Shown one piece after another: positions 35,806 to 44,361 of a stretch of 64,000 nt of DNA. The DNA comes from Alloyangia pacifica (lineage in GTDB: Bacteria > Pseudomonadota > Alphaproteobacteria > Rhodobacterales > Rhodobacteraceae): the NCBI RefSeq assembly GCF_900116195.1, contig NZ_FOZW01000012.1, forward strand, positions 124,001-188,000, in the 5' to 3' direction. Within the stretch, counting starts at the first letter, position 1. Each line of letters begins with the position of its first letter. Position numbers and translations under genes: made by a program. A model generated the notes under the pieces. It made no database searches. It was not told where the DNA came from and saw only the letters and a list, made by a program, of their open reading frames with translations.

Positions 35806-36857
35806 CTTGCGGGGATCCTTCCATTTGCCGCCGGGGCAGGCGCCGGCGCTGGAGACGCGCAGGCGTTCAGGAGGGCGGGGCCGATCTGTGGGAGCGGCAG
35901 GCTGGTTTGCACCGCACCGAGATCGCGGGCGGCCCGGGGCATGCCGTAGACAATGCAGGTGTCCTCGTCCTGGGCGAAGGTCGTGGCTCCGGCGTCACGC
36001 AGCGCCTTGAGTCCCTGCGCGCCGTCGCGCCCCATGCCGGTCAGCAGGGCCGCGACCGCGCGGGGCGCGCCGGGCAGGGCCGAGGTGAAAAGCGCGTCGA
36101 CGGACGGCATGTGGCCCGAGATCGGCTCGCCGCTTCGAAGCGCGATCTTCATTGGCGCGCCCCCCGCCAGGTGCAGATGCGCGCGGTTCCCGGCGGCCAC
36201 GACGATCTGGCCATCCGCCACCCGCTCGCCGTCACGGGCGGGGCGGACTTGCGCCGCGCATTGCCGATCGAGCAGCCGCGTCAGGCTCTCTCCAAAGCCG
36301 CCGCCCGTATGCTGGACGATAAAGGTGGGCGGGCAATTGGCCGGGAAGGACGAGAGCACGGTGAGCAGCGCATCGACGCCGCCTGTCGAGGCACCGAGCA
36401 GGATGAAACGATTGCTGCGGTTGTCTGCCGGGCCGCTTGGCCCCCGCGCTGGCGGCTCCGGTTGCAGGCCCCGCCGTCGTGCGGTTCGGGTCAACGAGCG
36501 CAGGGTGGCGACCAGGTCCTCGGGCGGGATCTCCGGATCGATGGCGAAGAGGTCCGAGCGCTTGTCCCAGGGACTCGCGGGCAGGCCGGCCCCCGTGATG
36601 CTGCGGGTCTTGATCACCAGCCAGCGCACGTCCAGCGCGGCGAAGAGCGCACGCATGACCTCGAACTCAGGCAGCATGGCGAGCCTCTCGGCGATCAGCA
36701 CCGCCATCGGCTCCAGCTCTTCGACCGCGGTGTAGGTGGTCATGAGATCATGGGTCTCGGCGGTCAACTCGATGAAGGCGGAGCCCCGCAGCCCCGCGGC
36801 CAGCTGCCGTCGCAGGCTAAGATCCGGATGGGCCAGGATCAGGGATATCTTCGACAT
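35802..36857 (-). CDS. cheB: Chemotaxis methylesterase CheB with degenerate receiver domain
   Basis: A 351-residue CheB from the ATG at 36857 (AAGGAAAAG upstream). The C-terminal methylesterase domain is intact: Ser157 (GASTGG), His183 (VQHTGGGF) and Asp278 (GMGRDG). The N-terminal receiver-like domain has lost its acidic pocket: the usual Asp-Asp after strand 1 is LAHPD, and the phosphoacceptor strand reads AVLIAERLA with no Asp. Phosphorylation control by CheA is therefore doubtful. The C-terminal tail is Ala/Pro-rich (PAPAPAPAANGR). Confidence 0.9.
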   Translation of the reverse strand: MSKISLILAHPDLSLRRQLAAGLRGSAFIELTAETHDLMTTYTAVEELEPMAVLIAERLAMLPEFEVMRALFAALDVRWLVIKTRSITGAGLPASPWDKRSDLFAIDPEIPPEDLVATLRSLTRTARRRGLQPEPPARGPSGPADNRSNRFILLGASTGGVDALLTVLSSFPANCPPTFIVQHTGGGFGESLTRLLDRQCAAQVRPARDGERVADGQIVVAAGNRAHLHLAGGAPMKIALRSGEPISGHMPSVDALFTSALPGAPRAVAALLTGMGRDGAQGLKALRDAGATTFAQDEDTCIVYGMPRAARDLGAVQTSLPLPQIGPALLNACASPAPAPAPAANGRIPAR

Positions 36858-37289
36858 CGGTCTTTTCCTTCGAGGCCTGTGGCGCCGAATGCCGGGCCAG
36901 CTACGGGTTTCCATTCAGCCTGGGCTCCGGTCTCGGGTCCGCGCCAGAACTCTTGATCCGCCCAGGCCGCCCCGGGTCGGCCAACTCGCGCAGAGCGCCA
37001 AGGCCGCCGCGTCCGTTTTCCGGGACAGGACGTCGGTCCGGATCGTTGCGCCGGCCGCTCGGGGCCGGTGCGTGCCCTGCGATGCGACCGAGCCGCGCCG
37101 CTGAAGTTCCGCGCTTTCGCGCGGGCGTAGTCACGACAAGCCGAGTCACGCTCTGCCCCCGCCATCGGACGCTTTTGGCTCGCCCATGTCGAACCGCGAC
37201 GGCCCTCTCTGGGATCGCAAGGGATCGCGGCTGCGATGCCCGGGCGAGAGACGTTGCATACCCCACCAACGCTCCGCGACCGCCCCCGG
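36858..37289. other. 432-bp gap within the che gene run
   Basis: No convincing gene on either strand; open frames here are Arg/Pro-rich and lack codon structure or homology to anything I recognise. No clear hairpin with T run is seen. cheB may have its own promoter here or be transcribed through. Confidence 0.5.
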
Positions 37290-37640
37290 TCAGAACAGTT
37301 CTGGTGCATTTGGCTCGAGCGGGTCGCCCCGTGCCCCGCCAAGCCGATGGCGAAGGTCGCGCAAGGGGATTACCGCCAGCGCATCGCGCAGATCCAGGGC
37401 AGCTTCGCCGTCCAGGAGCCGAGCCAGCCGCTCGACGTAGCCAGCAAGCGCATCGGTCGATTGCGCCAGCATGTCGAGTTCCTGGAAGGCGGAGATCGCC
37501 ACCGAGCCGAGACGCGAATCCGCGTTGCCGGAATAGATGTGCTCCATGCCATGTTCGAGTCGCTCCAACCTCTCTTGCAGGTGCCGTATCTCGCGGGACA
37601 GCAGCCAGGTCGCTTCATTGGCGGTGATCGGGACAGTCAT
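37290..37640 (-). CDS. Small helical protein of the che operon, unknown function
   Basis: A 116-residue protein. Residues 1-65 are predicted coiled-coil/helix (EATWLLSREIRHLQERLERL, SAFQELDMLAQSTDALAGYV). The C-terminal half is charged and ends in a proline/acidic tail (GDPLEPNAPELF). The start at 37640 lies 4 bp after the cheY stop. Size and helix content could suit a CheZ-like phosphatase or adaptor, but I do not see the CheZ motif, and no catalytic residue can be named. Position between cheY and cheB suggests a role in signal termination or localisation. Confidence 0.6.
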   Translation of the reverse strand: MTVPITANEATWLLSREIRHLQERLERLEHGMEHIYSGNADSRLGSVAISAFQELDMLAQSTDALAGYVERLARLLDGEAALDLRDALAVIPLRDLRHRLGGARGDPLEPNAPELF

Positions 37641-37644
37641 GGGC

Positions 37645-38031
37645 TCAGAGCTTTCCGACGACGCTTTCGATGCATTGTTTCATTGCGAGAGAAGTGAAGG
37701 GCTTCTTGATCATGTTATTGAGACCCAGCTGCTTGGCCTGTGTCACCATGTCCGGCGTCGGTTTGCCGGTCACCAGGATGAAGCCGATCTTCTGGGTGGC
37801 GCGGTTCTGGCGCACCGCTTTCAGCAGCGCCAGGCCGTCCATGTTCGGCATGTTGAAATCCGATAGAACCAGGTGCACCGGGCTGCTTGCCATCCGGGTC
37901 AATGCCTTGCTGCCGTCATTCTCGGTCAGGTAGTTCTTGATCCCGATCTCGTCGAGCGCCTGGGTGATCAGCCCGCGGCTCGTGGCCATGTCATCGACCA
38001 CCATGATGCGCAGCGAATCCTTCAAACTCAT
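37645..38031 (-). CDS. cheY: Chemotaxis response regulator CheY (second copy)
   Basis: A 128-residue single-domain receiver with Asp13/Asp14 (MVVDDMATS), phosphoacceptor Asp58 (LVLSDFNMPNMDG), Thr88 (LVTGKPT) and Lys110 (MIKKPF). It lies 9 bp after cheR. Sequence differs clearly from the cheY at 41487, so the two are not recent duplicates; one may serve as phosphate sink and the other as motor effector. Confidence 0.92.
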   Translation of the reverse strand: MSLKDSLRIMVVDDMATSRGLITQALDEIGIKNYLTENDGSKALTRMASSPVHLVLSDFNMPNMDGLALLKAVRQNRATQKIGFILVTGKPTPDMVTQAKQLGLNNMIKKPFTSLAMKQCIESVVGKL

Positions 38032-38040
38032 CTTTTTCTC

Positions 38041-38907
38041 CTAGGTCGGCCGGGACGGACCGGGGGTGGCGCGTTTGCGATAGGTGGTCACGCCTGCCGT
38101 GGTGAAATCTGCCAGGGCGGGGCCGGACAGGCGTTCGGAATGCCCGATGAAGAGAAACCCGCCGGCGCGCAGCTTCGCGCTGAAACGGTCCCAAAGCCGC
38201 TGCTGCGTCTCCTGGTCGAAGTAGATCGCGACATTGCGGCAGAAGATTGCGTCGAAGGGGCCGTTGAACGGCCAGTCGCAGATCAGGTTGAGCTCGGCGA
38301 AACTGATCATGGCACTCAGCTCGGGGTTGGTCTCGACCATCTCTGCCTCGCCGGGGACGGGGCGCAGCCAGCGAGCGCGAAATTCGGCGGGGACCGTTTC
38401 GCAATCCTCCGCCGGGTAGCGCCCGAGCCTTGCCTTGCGCAGAATCGCCGGGTCGATGTCCGTCGCGAGGATGCGCGTGTCGCGCGTGCCGGGCGGCAGC
38501 GCGTCGAGCAGGGTCATGGCAATCGAAAATGCCTCCTGCCCGGAGGAGCAGCCAGCGGACCAGATGCGCACGCGCTTTTGTCCCGAAAGCTCTGGAACCA
38601 GCGCGCTACGCAGCGTTTCGAAATGGTGCTTTTCACGAAAGAAACTGGTGACATTGGTGGTGAGAGCCGAGACGAGTTCGAGCCGCTCCGCCGCTTCGCC
38701 GTCCCTGTCGAGAAGCGCCATGTAATCGCGAAACGAGGCGAGGCCCCGTGCCCGCAGCCGCCTGGCAAGACGGGAATACACCAGAGGCTTTTTGCTGACC
38801 GCAAGGCTGAGGCCGAATTCGCTCCGCGCCAGACGGGCCAAGGCCTCGAAGTCCGCGTCGGTGAAGGCAAACTCCCCGGGCAGGGCGTCGGCAGCGGCCA
38901 GGGTCAT
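38041..38907 (-). CDS. cheR: Chemoreceptor methyltransferase CheR
   Basis: A 288-residue SAM-dependent glutamate methyltransferase. N-terminal helical domain FEALARLARSEFGLSLAVSK, then the Rossmann part with RIWSAGCSSGQEAFSIAM (SAM motif), ILATDIDPAILRKAR, and the CheR-specific LICDWPFNGPFDAIFCRNV and FLFIGHSERL. Overlaps cheW by 4 bases. No C-terminal TPR. Methylates receptors opposite CheB. Confidence 0.94.
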   Translation of the reverse strand: MTLAAADALPGEFAFTDADFEALARLARSEFGLSLAVSKKPLVYSRLARRLRARGLASFRDYMALLDRDGEAAERLELVSALTTNVTSFFREKHHFETLRSALVPELSGQKRVRIWSAGCSSGQEAFSIAMTLLDALPPGTRDTRILATDIDPAILRKARLGRYPAEDCETVPAEFRARWLRPVPGEAEMVETNPELSAMISFAELNLICDWPFNGPFDAIFCRNVAIYFDQETQQRLWDRFSAKLRAGGFLFIGHSERLSGPALADFTTAGVTTYRKRATPGPSRPT

Positions 38908-39371
38908 GCGGCTACTCCCCCCTCCTGGTCGAGCACGGCATCGAGGTTGACGACGCGCACCATGGATTCACCGACGGAGATCACGCCTACTATGGCCTGT
39001 CGCGCAGCATCGGACTTCATGTCCGGGGTTTCCTGGATCGAGGATTTGGCGACCGAGAGGATCTCGGAAACGGATTCCACCAGCAGACCGATGGTCGTGC
39101 CGCCGGCGGCGGCGACGATCACCACGTTGCGTTCGTTGTCCGGCGTCTCGCCCAGGCCGAAGCGGGCGGACAAATCGAAAATCGGGATCACAGCGCCGCG
39201 CAGGTTCATAACGCCGAGCACGTCATCCGGCGTGTGGGGCAGCTTGGTGACCGGTGTCCAGCGCCGGATCTCGCGGATCTGCATGATCTCGAGGCAGAAA
39301 CTCTGGTTGCCAGCCGAGAATGTGATGAACTCGAACTGCGCCTCGGTGGGGCCCTCGTTGGCGTCAAGCAT
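38904..39371 (-). CDS. cheW: Chemotaxis coupling protein CheW
   Basis: A 155-residue CheW: FITFSAGNQSFCLEIMQIRE, VTKLPHTPDDVLGVMNLRGA, VIPIFDLSARFGL, VESVSEILSV and the Cys-free C terminus MVRVVNLDAVLDQEG. It links receptors with CheA. Its start overlaps the cheA stop by 8 bases and has GGAG upstream. Confidence 0.94.
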   Translation of the reverse strand: MLDANEGPTEAQFEFITFSAGNQSFCLEIMQIREIRRWTPVTKLPHTPDDVLGVMNLRGAVIPIFDLSARFGLGETPDNERNVVIVAAAGGTTIGLLVESVSEILSVAKSSIQETPDMKSDAARQAIVGVISVGESMVRVVNLDAVLDQEGGVAA

Positions 39372-41484
39372 GGTGAAGCTCCAGTTTCGGGGGGGTTATC
39401 GCGGGGAAATAGGGCGCAGCGGGTTGCAGCTTGACCACTTCCTCGGGATCGAGGATCAGCGCGATCTTGCCGTCGCCGAGGATGGTCGCGGCCGAGACGC
39501 CGGGAATGGCGACATAGTTGCTTTCGAGGCTCTTGATCACCACCTGACGCTGGTCGTGGATCGCCTCGACCCGCAGGGCGGTCAGCCCCTGGCTTTCGGT
39601 GCTGACCAGCAGCAGCACGCCCTCGCCGGCTTCCTTTCGCCCTGGGGCGAGGCCGAGGTTGAAGGCGACATCCACCACCGGCACGTAGGCGCCGCGAACG
39701 AGGATCACCATGCCCTTGGTCCCCACCGCGTGCAGGTCACGCTGGCCGGGGCGGATGGTCTCGATGATCGAGGCGATGGGGATCACCATGGTCTGGTCGG
39801 CCACCGAGATGACGAAGCCGTCCATCACCGCGAGGGTCAGCGGCAGCACGATGGTGAAGGTGGTGCCGGACCCGGGGGTCGAGGTGATCGAGACCCTCCC
39901 ACCGAGCGCCGCGACGGCGTTCTTTACCACGTCCATGCCGACCCCGCGCCCCGAGAGGTTCGACACCTCGCTGGCCGTCGAGAAGCCGGGCAGGAACAGC
40001 AGGTTGTCGATTTCGGATTCCGAAAGTTCCGCCTCGGGCAGGACGAGACCCTTCTCGATTGCCTTCTCGAGGATGCGCGCGCGATTGAGCCCGGCGCCGT
40101 CGTCGGCGATCTCGATGAAGACGCTGCCCGAGCGGTGCGACGCCGATAGGCGGATGGTGCCGATCGCCTCCTTTCCGGCCGCGGCGCGGGCGTCGGACTT
40201 TTCCAGGCCGTGGTCGACCGCGTTGCGCACCATGTGGGTCAGCGGGTCGGCCAGCCGCTCGATGACCGTCTTGTCGACCTCTGTGGAGTCGCCGACGGTG
40301 ACCAGCCGCGCCTTTTTTCCTGTCGCTTCCGCGGCCTCGCGGACGATGCGCGACATGCGCTGGAAGAGCGGCTTGACCGGCTGGGCCCGGATCGCCATGA
40401 CCCCTTCCTGGATGTCGCGGGCGAGAAGCTTGTAGGCCTCCAACTCGTTGGTGAGATGGGCCACCGCGGGCAACTCCAGCTCTTCGATGCGCTGCGAGAT
40501 CATCGCCTGGTTGATGATCAGCTCGCCTACCGTGTTGATCAGGCGGTCAACCCGTTCGAGATCAACGCGCAGCGTCGGCCGCGGGCCGCGCGCCTCGCCG
40601 CCGCGGGCGTCGCTGCGGGCCTCGGCGGCCTCCGCCGCGGCGGAGGGGCTCCCCGTTTCGCGCGGGGCTAGAGGCGCAAGCCCCGGCAGGTCCGGCGGGT
40701 CATCCGAGAGCGCTGGTGGCGCGGCGCCATCCTCTTCGCGGATGTCCAGCTCGCAGAGGGACTCCACGAATTCGAAGATCTCGTGCAGCACCGTTTCAGG
40801 CTCGGAGGTCTCGAGCTGGAGTGTCCAGGACATTACCGCGCCATTTGGATCGAAGGCGTCGAATTCCGGAAGCTCCGAAAGGTCCGCGACCGCCCGCAAC
40901 TCACCGAGTTCGGCGAGTGCATCGAAGAGCAGCAGCGGCTCGTGGCCGTTGGCGTAGAGCGCGGCGCTGGGTTTGAAATGGATGCGGAAGCGCCGGAGCG
41001 CGGCGTCTTCTTCGGAGCTGTCTTCGGGCGCGTCGACCTCGGCCGGGGCGGCGTCGAAGTCCAGCGTGACCGCGTCGAAGCTGAAGCTGTCGTCCTTGTC
41101 TGCCTCGCCGAGGTAGCTGTCGAGCTCCTTGAGGATCGCGGCCTCGGACTCGGCGTTAGGCTCGCGCTCGTCCCGCGCCGCCTCCACGAGGTCGGCAAGC
41201 TGGTCCCCCGACCGGTGGAAGAGGTGCATCAGCTCCTCGGTGACCTTGAGGTCCTGGCTGCGGACCTTGTCCATCACGGTCTCGAAGGTGTGGGCGAAGC
41301 TGACCAGACGGTCGAGCGCGAAGGCGCCGGCGCCGCCCTTGATCGAATGCACGGCCCGGAACACGGCGTTGACGACGTTCATGTCATCGGGGTCCTGCTC
41401 CATCGAGGACAATCCCTCGACCAGTGCCTCGAGCAATTCTTCGCACTCTTCGAAAAACGTATCGCGGATCGAATTTCTCGACAT
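39364..41484 (-). CDS. cheA: Chemotaxis histidine kinase CheA
   Basis: A 706-residue CheA. P1 phosphotransfer His46 is in FRAVHSIKGGAGAF. An acidic linker and P2-like region span about 125-290. Dimerisation P3 starts near 305 (RVDRLINTVGELIINQAMIS). The kinase domain has N box HMVRNAVDHGLE, DDGAGLN and GRGVGMDVVKNAV with STPGSGTTF. The CheW-like P5 ends at LDPEEVVKL. No fused receiver. The ATG at 41484 is 2 bases from the cheY stop, so translation is coupled. Phosphorylates both CheYs and possibly not CheB (see its receiver). Confidence 0.95.
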   Translation of the reverse strand: MSRNSIRDTFFEECEELLEALVEGLSSMEQDPDDMNVVNAVFRAVHSIKGGAGAFALDRLVSFAHTFETVMDKVRSQDLKVTEELMHLFHRSGDQLADLVEAARDEREPNAESEAAILKELDSYLGEADKDDSFSFDAVTLDFDAAPAEVDAPEDSSEEDAALRRFRIHFKPSAALYANGHEPLLLFDALAELGELRAVADLSELPEFDAFDPNGAVMSWTLQLETSEPETVLHEIFEFVESLCELDIREEDGAAPPALSDDPPDLPGLAPLAPRETGSPSAAAEAAEARSDARGGEARGPRPTLRVDLERVDRLINTVGELIINQAMISQRIEELELPAVAHLTNELEAYKLLARDIQEGVMAIRAQPVKPLFQRMSRIVREAAEATGKKARLVTVGDSTEVDKTVIERLADPLTHMVRNAVDHGLEKSDARAAAGKEAIGTIRLSASHRSGSVFIEIADDGAGLNRARILEKAIEKGLVLPEAELSESEIDNLLFLPGFSTASEVSNLSGRGVGMDVVKNAVAALGGRVSITSTPGSGTTFTIVLPLTLAVMDGFVISVADQTMVIPIASIIETIRPGQRDLHAVGTKGMVILVRGAYVPVVDVAFNLGLAPGRKEAGEGVLLLVSTESQGLTALRVEAIHDQRQVVIKSLESNYVAIPGVSAATILGDGKIALILDPEEVVKLQPAAPYFPAITPPKLELHHA

Positions 41485-41486
41485 GT

Positions 41487-41861
41487 CTACACCATGTGTC
41501 CAGTGAGGCGGCGCAGCACCGAGACCAGCGATGCGTCGTCGAAAGGTTTCACGATCCAGCCGGTGGCCCCGGCCGAGCGGGCGCGGGCCTTGAGATCGGC
41601 GCCGCTTTCGGTGGTCAGCACGATGATCGGCACGGTGGTCCGGTTGGGGCCGTTGCGCAGGGTCTCGATGACGCCGAAGCCGTCCATGTTTGGCATGTTG
41701 ATGTCGGTGATCACCACGTCGGGCTCGACCTCCGAGAACTGCTCGACGCCTTCGACGCCGTCGCAGGCCGAATGAAACTCGAACCCGGCCCCTTCGAGCG
41801 AGATGCGCAGCAGGTTGCGGATCGTGCGGGAATCGTCGATCGCCAGAACCTTCGTCGTCAT
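41487..41861 (-). CDS. cheY: Chemotaxis response regulator CheY (first copy)
   Basis: A 124-residue receiver with Asp9/Asp10 (LAIDDSRTIR), phosphoacceptor Asp53 (VVITDINMPNMDG), Thr83/Thr84 (VLTTESGAD) and Lys105 (WIVKPFDD). Stop and start overlap with the STAS gene upstream (ATGA) and lie next to cheA downstream. Of the two CheYs it is the one adjacent to cheA. Confidence 0.93.
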   Translation of the reverse strand: MTTKVLAIDDSRTIRNLLRISLEGAGFEFHSACDGVEGVEQFSEVEPDVVITDINMPNMDGFGVIETLRNGPNRTTVPIIVLTTESGADLKARARSAGATGWIVKPFDDASLVSVLRRLTGHMV

Positions 41862-42187
41862 TGCAGCGCCTCCTTGCCGTTTTCGGGGCCGCTTGCGGGG
41901 CCGGGCTCGGCGTTTTCGCGGTCGAACTGGGTGGCAGGCAGGCCGAGCCGTTCCAACCCTGCGCGGAAGGACTCGGTGATGTCGGACAGGGTGAAGGGCA
42001 GTTCCTCGGCCTGCCATTGTCGTTGCGCCACGAGCAGGATCTGCAGCCGGTGCGCATCGAGCCGCAGCACGTCCCGGGCCGAGATCGCCACCGGCATGTG
42101 GCGCGCGCCGAGCAGGAAGGGCACGAGGGGGTCTTCGCCGTTTCGGTTGCGCCCCGGATCGAGCACATGGCTGTGAATCTCAGTCAT
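41858..42187 (-). CDS. STAS-domain-like protein, first gene of the che operon
   Basis: A 109-residue protein. The segment MPVAISARDVLRLDAHRLQI followed by LLVAQRQWQAEELPF matches the strand-helix pattern of small STAS proteins (anti-sigma-factor-antagonist fold), ending with SFRAGLERLGL. The phosphorylatable Ser of anti-sigma antagonists is not obvious. STAS proteins occur at the head of che operons in Alphaproteobacteria, with unknown role. GGA upstream of the ATG is a modest ribosome site. Confidence 0.65.
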   Translation of the reverse strand: MTEIHSHVLDPGRNRNGEDPLVPFLLGARHMPVAISARDVLRLDAHRLQILLVAQRQWQAEELPFTLSDITESFRAGLERLGLPATQFDRENAEPGPASGPENGKEALQ

Positions 42188-42513
42188 CGCGAATTCAATC
42201 CTTTGCCACAGGAAAGCGGAGGCAACCTGCCGCCAGCTTGCTGCCGGTCACCGTGGAGTCGTCTAGAGCCTTCGGCCCCGAGCGGGGACGGGCGGCTGCA
42301 GAGGACGCCTGTCGCCCCCGCAGGTTGCCGGTGCCTTCGGCGCGGTGCCGGGTCGGGACCGAGAACTACAGAGGGGGTCTTAACAAAGCGTTCTGGGTCA
42401 CGGGATTTCTGTATCCGACCCGGCAGGCGTCTCGGAGCTGGATGGCGCGCTTGCATCCCCCCGGTTCAGCGCGCACAAATCGCCAAAAGCGATCTGTGAG
42501 GGAGTGGCGGAAG
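42188..42513. other. 326-bp divergent region (che operon / ThDP enzyme)
   Basis: Expected to contain the che promoter reading left. One TTAAC, half of a CtrA-type site, occurs near 42380, but I cannot find a matching second half at the right spacing. No gene is supported: the open frame running into the ThDP gene is Arg/Pro-rich and unlike protein. Confidence 0.45.
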
Positions 42514-44178
42514 ATGCGCAACGGTGGGCAATTGGTCGTCGAAAGCCTGATGGCGCTGGGGGCGACGCGGGCGTTCGGCGTGCCGGGAGAAAGCTATCTG
42601 GCGGTGCTCGACGCGCTGCATGACACCGGCGGCAAGCTCGATTTCGTGCTCTGCCGGCAGGAGGGCGGCGCGGCTTTCATGGCGGCGGCGCATGGCAAGC
42701 TGACCGGCAGTCCGGGGATCTGCATGGTGACGCGCGGTCCGGGCGCGACCAATGCGGCGATCGGCGTGCATACCGCGATGCAGGACAGTGTGCCGATGAT
42801 CCTGCTGGTCGGGCAGGTGGCCACCGACATGAAGGAGCGCGAGGCCTTCCAGGAAGTCGACTACCGCGCGGTCTTCGGCACCATGGCCAAATGGGCGACA
42901 GAGATCGAGCACGTGGAGCGTATCCCCGAGATCCTCTCGCGCGCCTGGATCACCGCCACCACCGGCCGGCCCGGCCCGGTGGTCGTGGCGCTGCCCGAGG
43001 ATGTGCTCATGGCACAGACCGGAGTGCCGCCGCTCACCGGCCCGGCGAAGGTCTACGAGGCCGAGCCCGCCGCCGATGCGGTGTCCGAGGCCGTGGCGCT
43101 GCTGCAGCATGCCGAGCGTCCGCTGATCGTGGTTGGCGGCGCCGAATGGACCGGCCCGGCGCGCGCGGCGCTGCAGGGCTTTGCCGAGGCGTCCGACATC
43201 CCGATCATCACCTCGTTCCGCTACCAGGATCAGGTCGACAGTGCCTGCGCCTGTTTCTGTGGCGATGCCGGGGTGGGTATGACCGAGGGGGTCAAGGGTC
43301 TGCTGCGCGACGCCGATGTGGTGCTGGCACTGGGCACGCGCTTCGGCGAGAACATGACCGACGGCTACACGCTGCTCGAGGTGCCGCAGCCGAAACAGAA
43401 AATCATCCATGTGCATGCCTCGGACCGCGAGATCGGCAAGGTCTACCAGCCCACTCTGGGCGTGCATGCCGATCCGGGCCGCTTCGTGCAGGCGCTGCCG
43501 GTGCAGGTCACCGGCAACTGGAAGGCCTGGCGGTCCGAGGCGCGGGCCGCCTACCTCGGGTTCATCGACAAGGCCCCTGCGCAGCCCGGCCCGGTCGACA
43601 TGGTGGCGGTCTGCAAGCACATGCGCGAAGTGCTGGGCACCGACGTGGTGCTGACCAATGGCGCGGGAAACTTCACTGTCTGGCCAACGCGCTTCTTCCG
43701 CTTCCGGCCCGGAATGCGCCTTCTGGCGCCGCAGTCGGGGGCGATGGGCTACGGCGTGCCCGCCGCCATCGCTGCCAAGCTGGCGCGGCCCAAGTCGACG
43801 GTGATCTGCTTCGCCGGCGACGGCGATTTCCAGATGAACGGGCAGGAGCTGTCCTCCGCGCGGCAGGCCGGGGCGGCGGTGATCGTGCTGGTGCTCAACA
43901 ACGGCACCTATGGCACCATCCGCGCCCACCAGGAGCGCGAGTTCCCCGAGCGGGTCAGCGGCACCTCCATCTTGAACCCCGATTTCGCCGCGCTGGGTCG
44001 GGCCTACGGGATGCACGGCGAGCATGTGGCGCGGACAGAGGATTTCGCCGCGGCCTTCGCGCGCGCGCTTGCCGCGCCGCACGGCGCGGTTCTGGAGCTC
44101 GACATCGCCGCAGAGGCGCTGACACCCTATCGCACCCTTTCGCAGATCCGTGCCGGAGGCCTGGCCGCGAAGCGATGA
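42514..44178 (+). CDS. Thiamine-diphosphate-dependent enzyme (acetolactate-synthase-like)
   Basis: A 554-residue enzyme of the pyruvate-oxidase/acetolactate-synthase superfamily. N-terminal domain FGVPGESYLAVLDALHDTGG has the catalytic Glu in CRQEGGAAFMAAAHGKLTG. The central domain includes RPLIVVGGAEW. The C-terminal ThDP motif is GDGDFQMNGQELSSARQAGA with NNGTYGTIRAHQE. No small regulatory ilvN-type gene follows, so it is probably catabolic (oxoacid decarboxylase or carboligase) rather than biosynthetic IlvB. The ATG at 42514 is preceded by GAGGGAG. Substrate unassigned. Confidence 0.82.
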   Translation: MRNGGQLVVESLMALGATRAFGVPGESYLAVLDALHDTGGKLDFVLCRQEGGAAFMAAAHGKLTGSPGICMVTRGPGATNAAIGVHTAMQDSVPMILLVGQVATDMKEREAFQEVDYRAVFGTMAKWATEIEHVERIPEILSRAWITATTGRPGPVVVALPEDVLMAQTGVPPLTGPAKVYEAEPAADAVSEAVALLQHAERPLIVVGGAEWTGPARAALQGFAEASDIPIITSFRYQDQVDSACACFCGDAGVGMTEGVKGLLRDADVVLALGTRFGENMTDGYTLLEVPQPKQKIIHVHASDREIGKVYQPTLGVHADPGRFVQALPVQVTGNWKAWRSEARAAYLGFIDKAPAQPGPVDMVAVCKHMREVLGTDVVLTNGAGNFTVWPTRFFRFRPGMRLLAPQSGAMGYGVPAAIAAKLARPKSTVICFAGDGDFQMNGQELSSARQAGAAVIVLVLNNGTYGTIRAHQEREFPERVSGTSILNPDFAALGRAYGMHGEHVARTEDFAAAFARALAAPHGAVLELDIAAEALTPYRTLSQIRAGGLAAKR

Positions 44179-44361
44179 ACAAGCGCCCCCAGGCACGTCG
44201 CGCCGGGGGGATCTCAGGAAGTGGAGTGCGGATGCCAAATGCGCTCAGCGGGATTCACCTCATGGTGATAGGCGCTTAGGTGCCGACTCTCACGTCACGT
44301 GTTGCTGATATGTTCCGCCCGGGATAGGACGGGAGGAAACACCGTACCGAGGCGGCAGCAC

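Noticed and set aside
36858-37289. Hidden gene between cheB and the helical che protein
   Set aside because: Open frames on both strands are Arg/Pro/Gly-rich without domain, membrane segment or ribosome site; treated as non-coding.
42370-42400. CtrA-binding site upstream of the che operon
   Set aside because: Only one TTAAC half-site; the second half at 7-bp spacing is missing.
42238-42513. In-frame N-terminal extension of the ThDP enzyme
   Set aside because: The upstream residues are Arg/Pro-rich and unrelated to the family, which begins around the ATG at 42514 with a Shine-Dalgarno.
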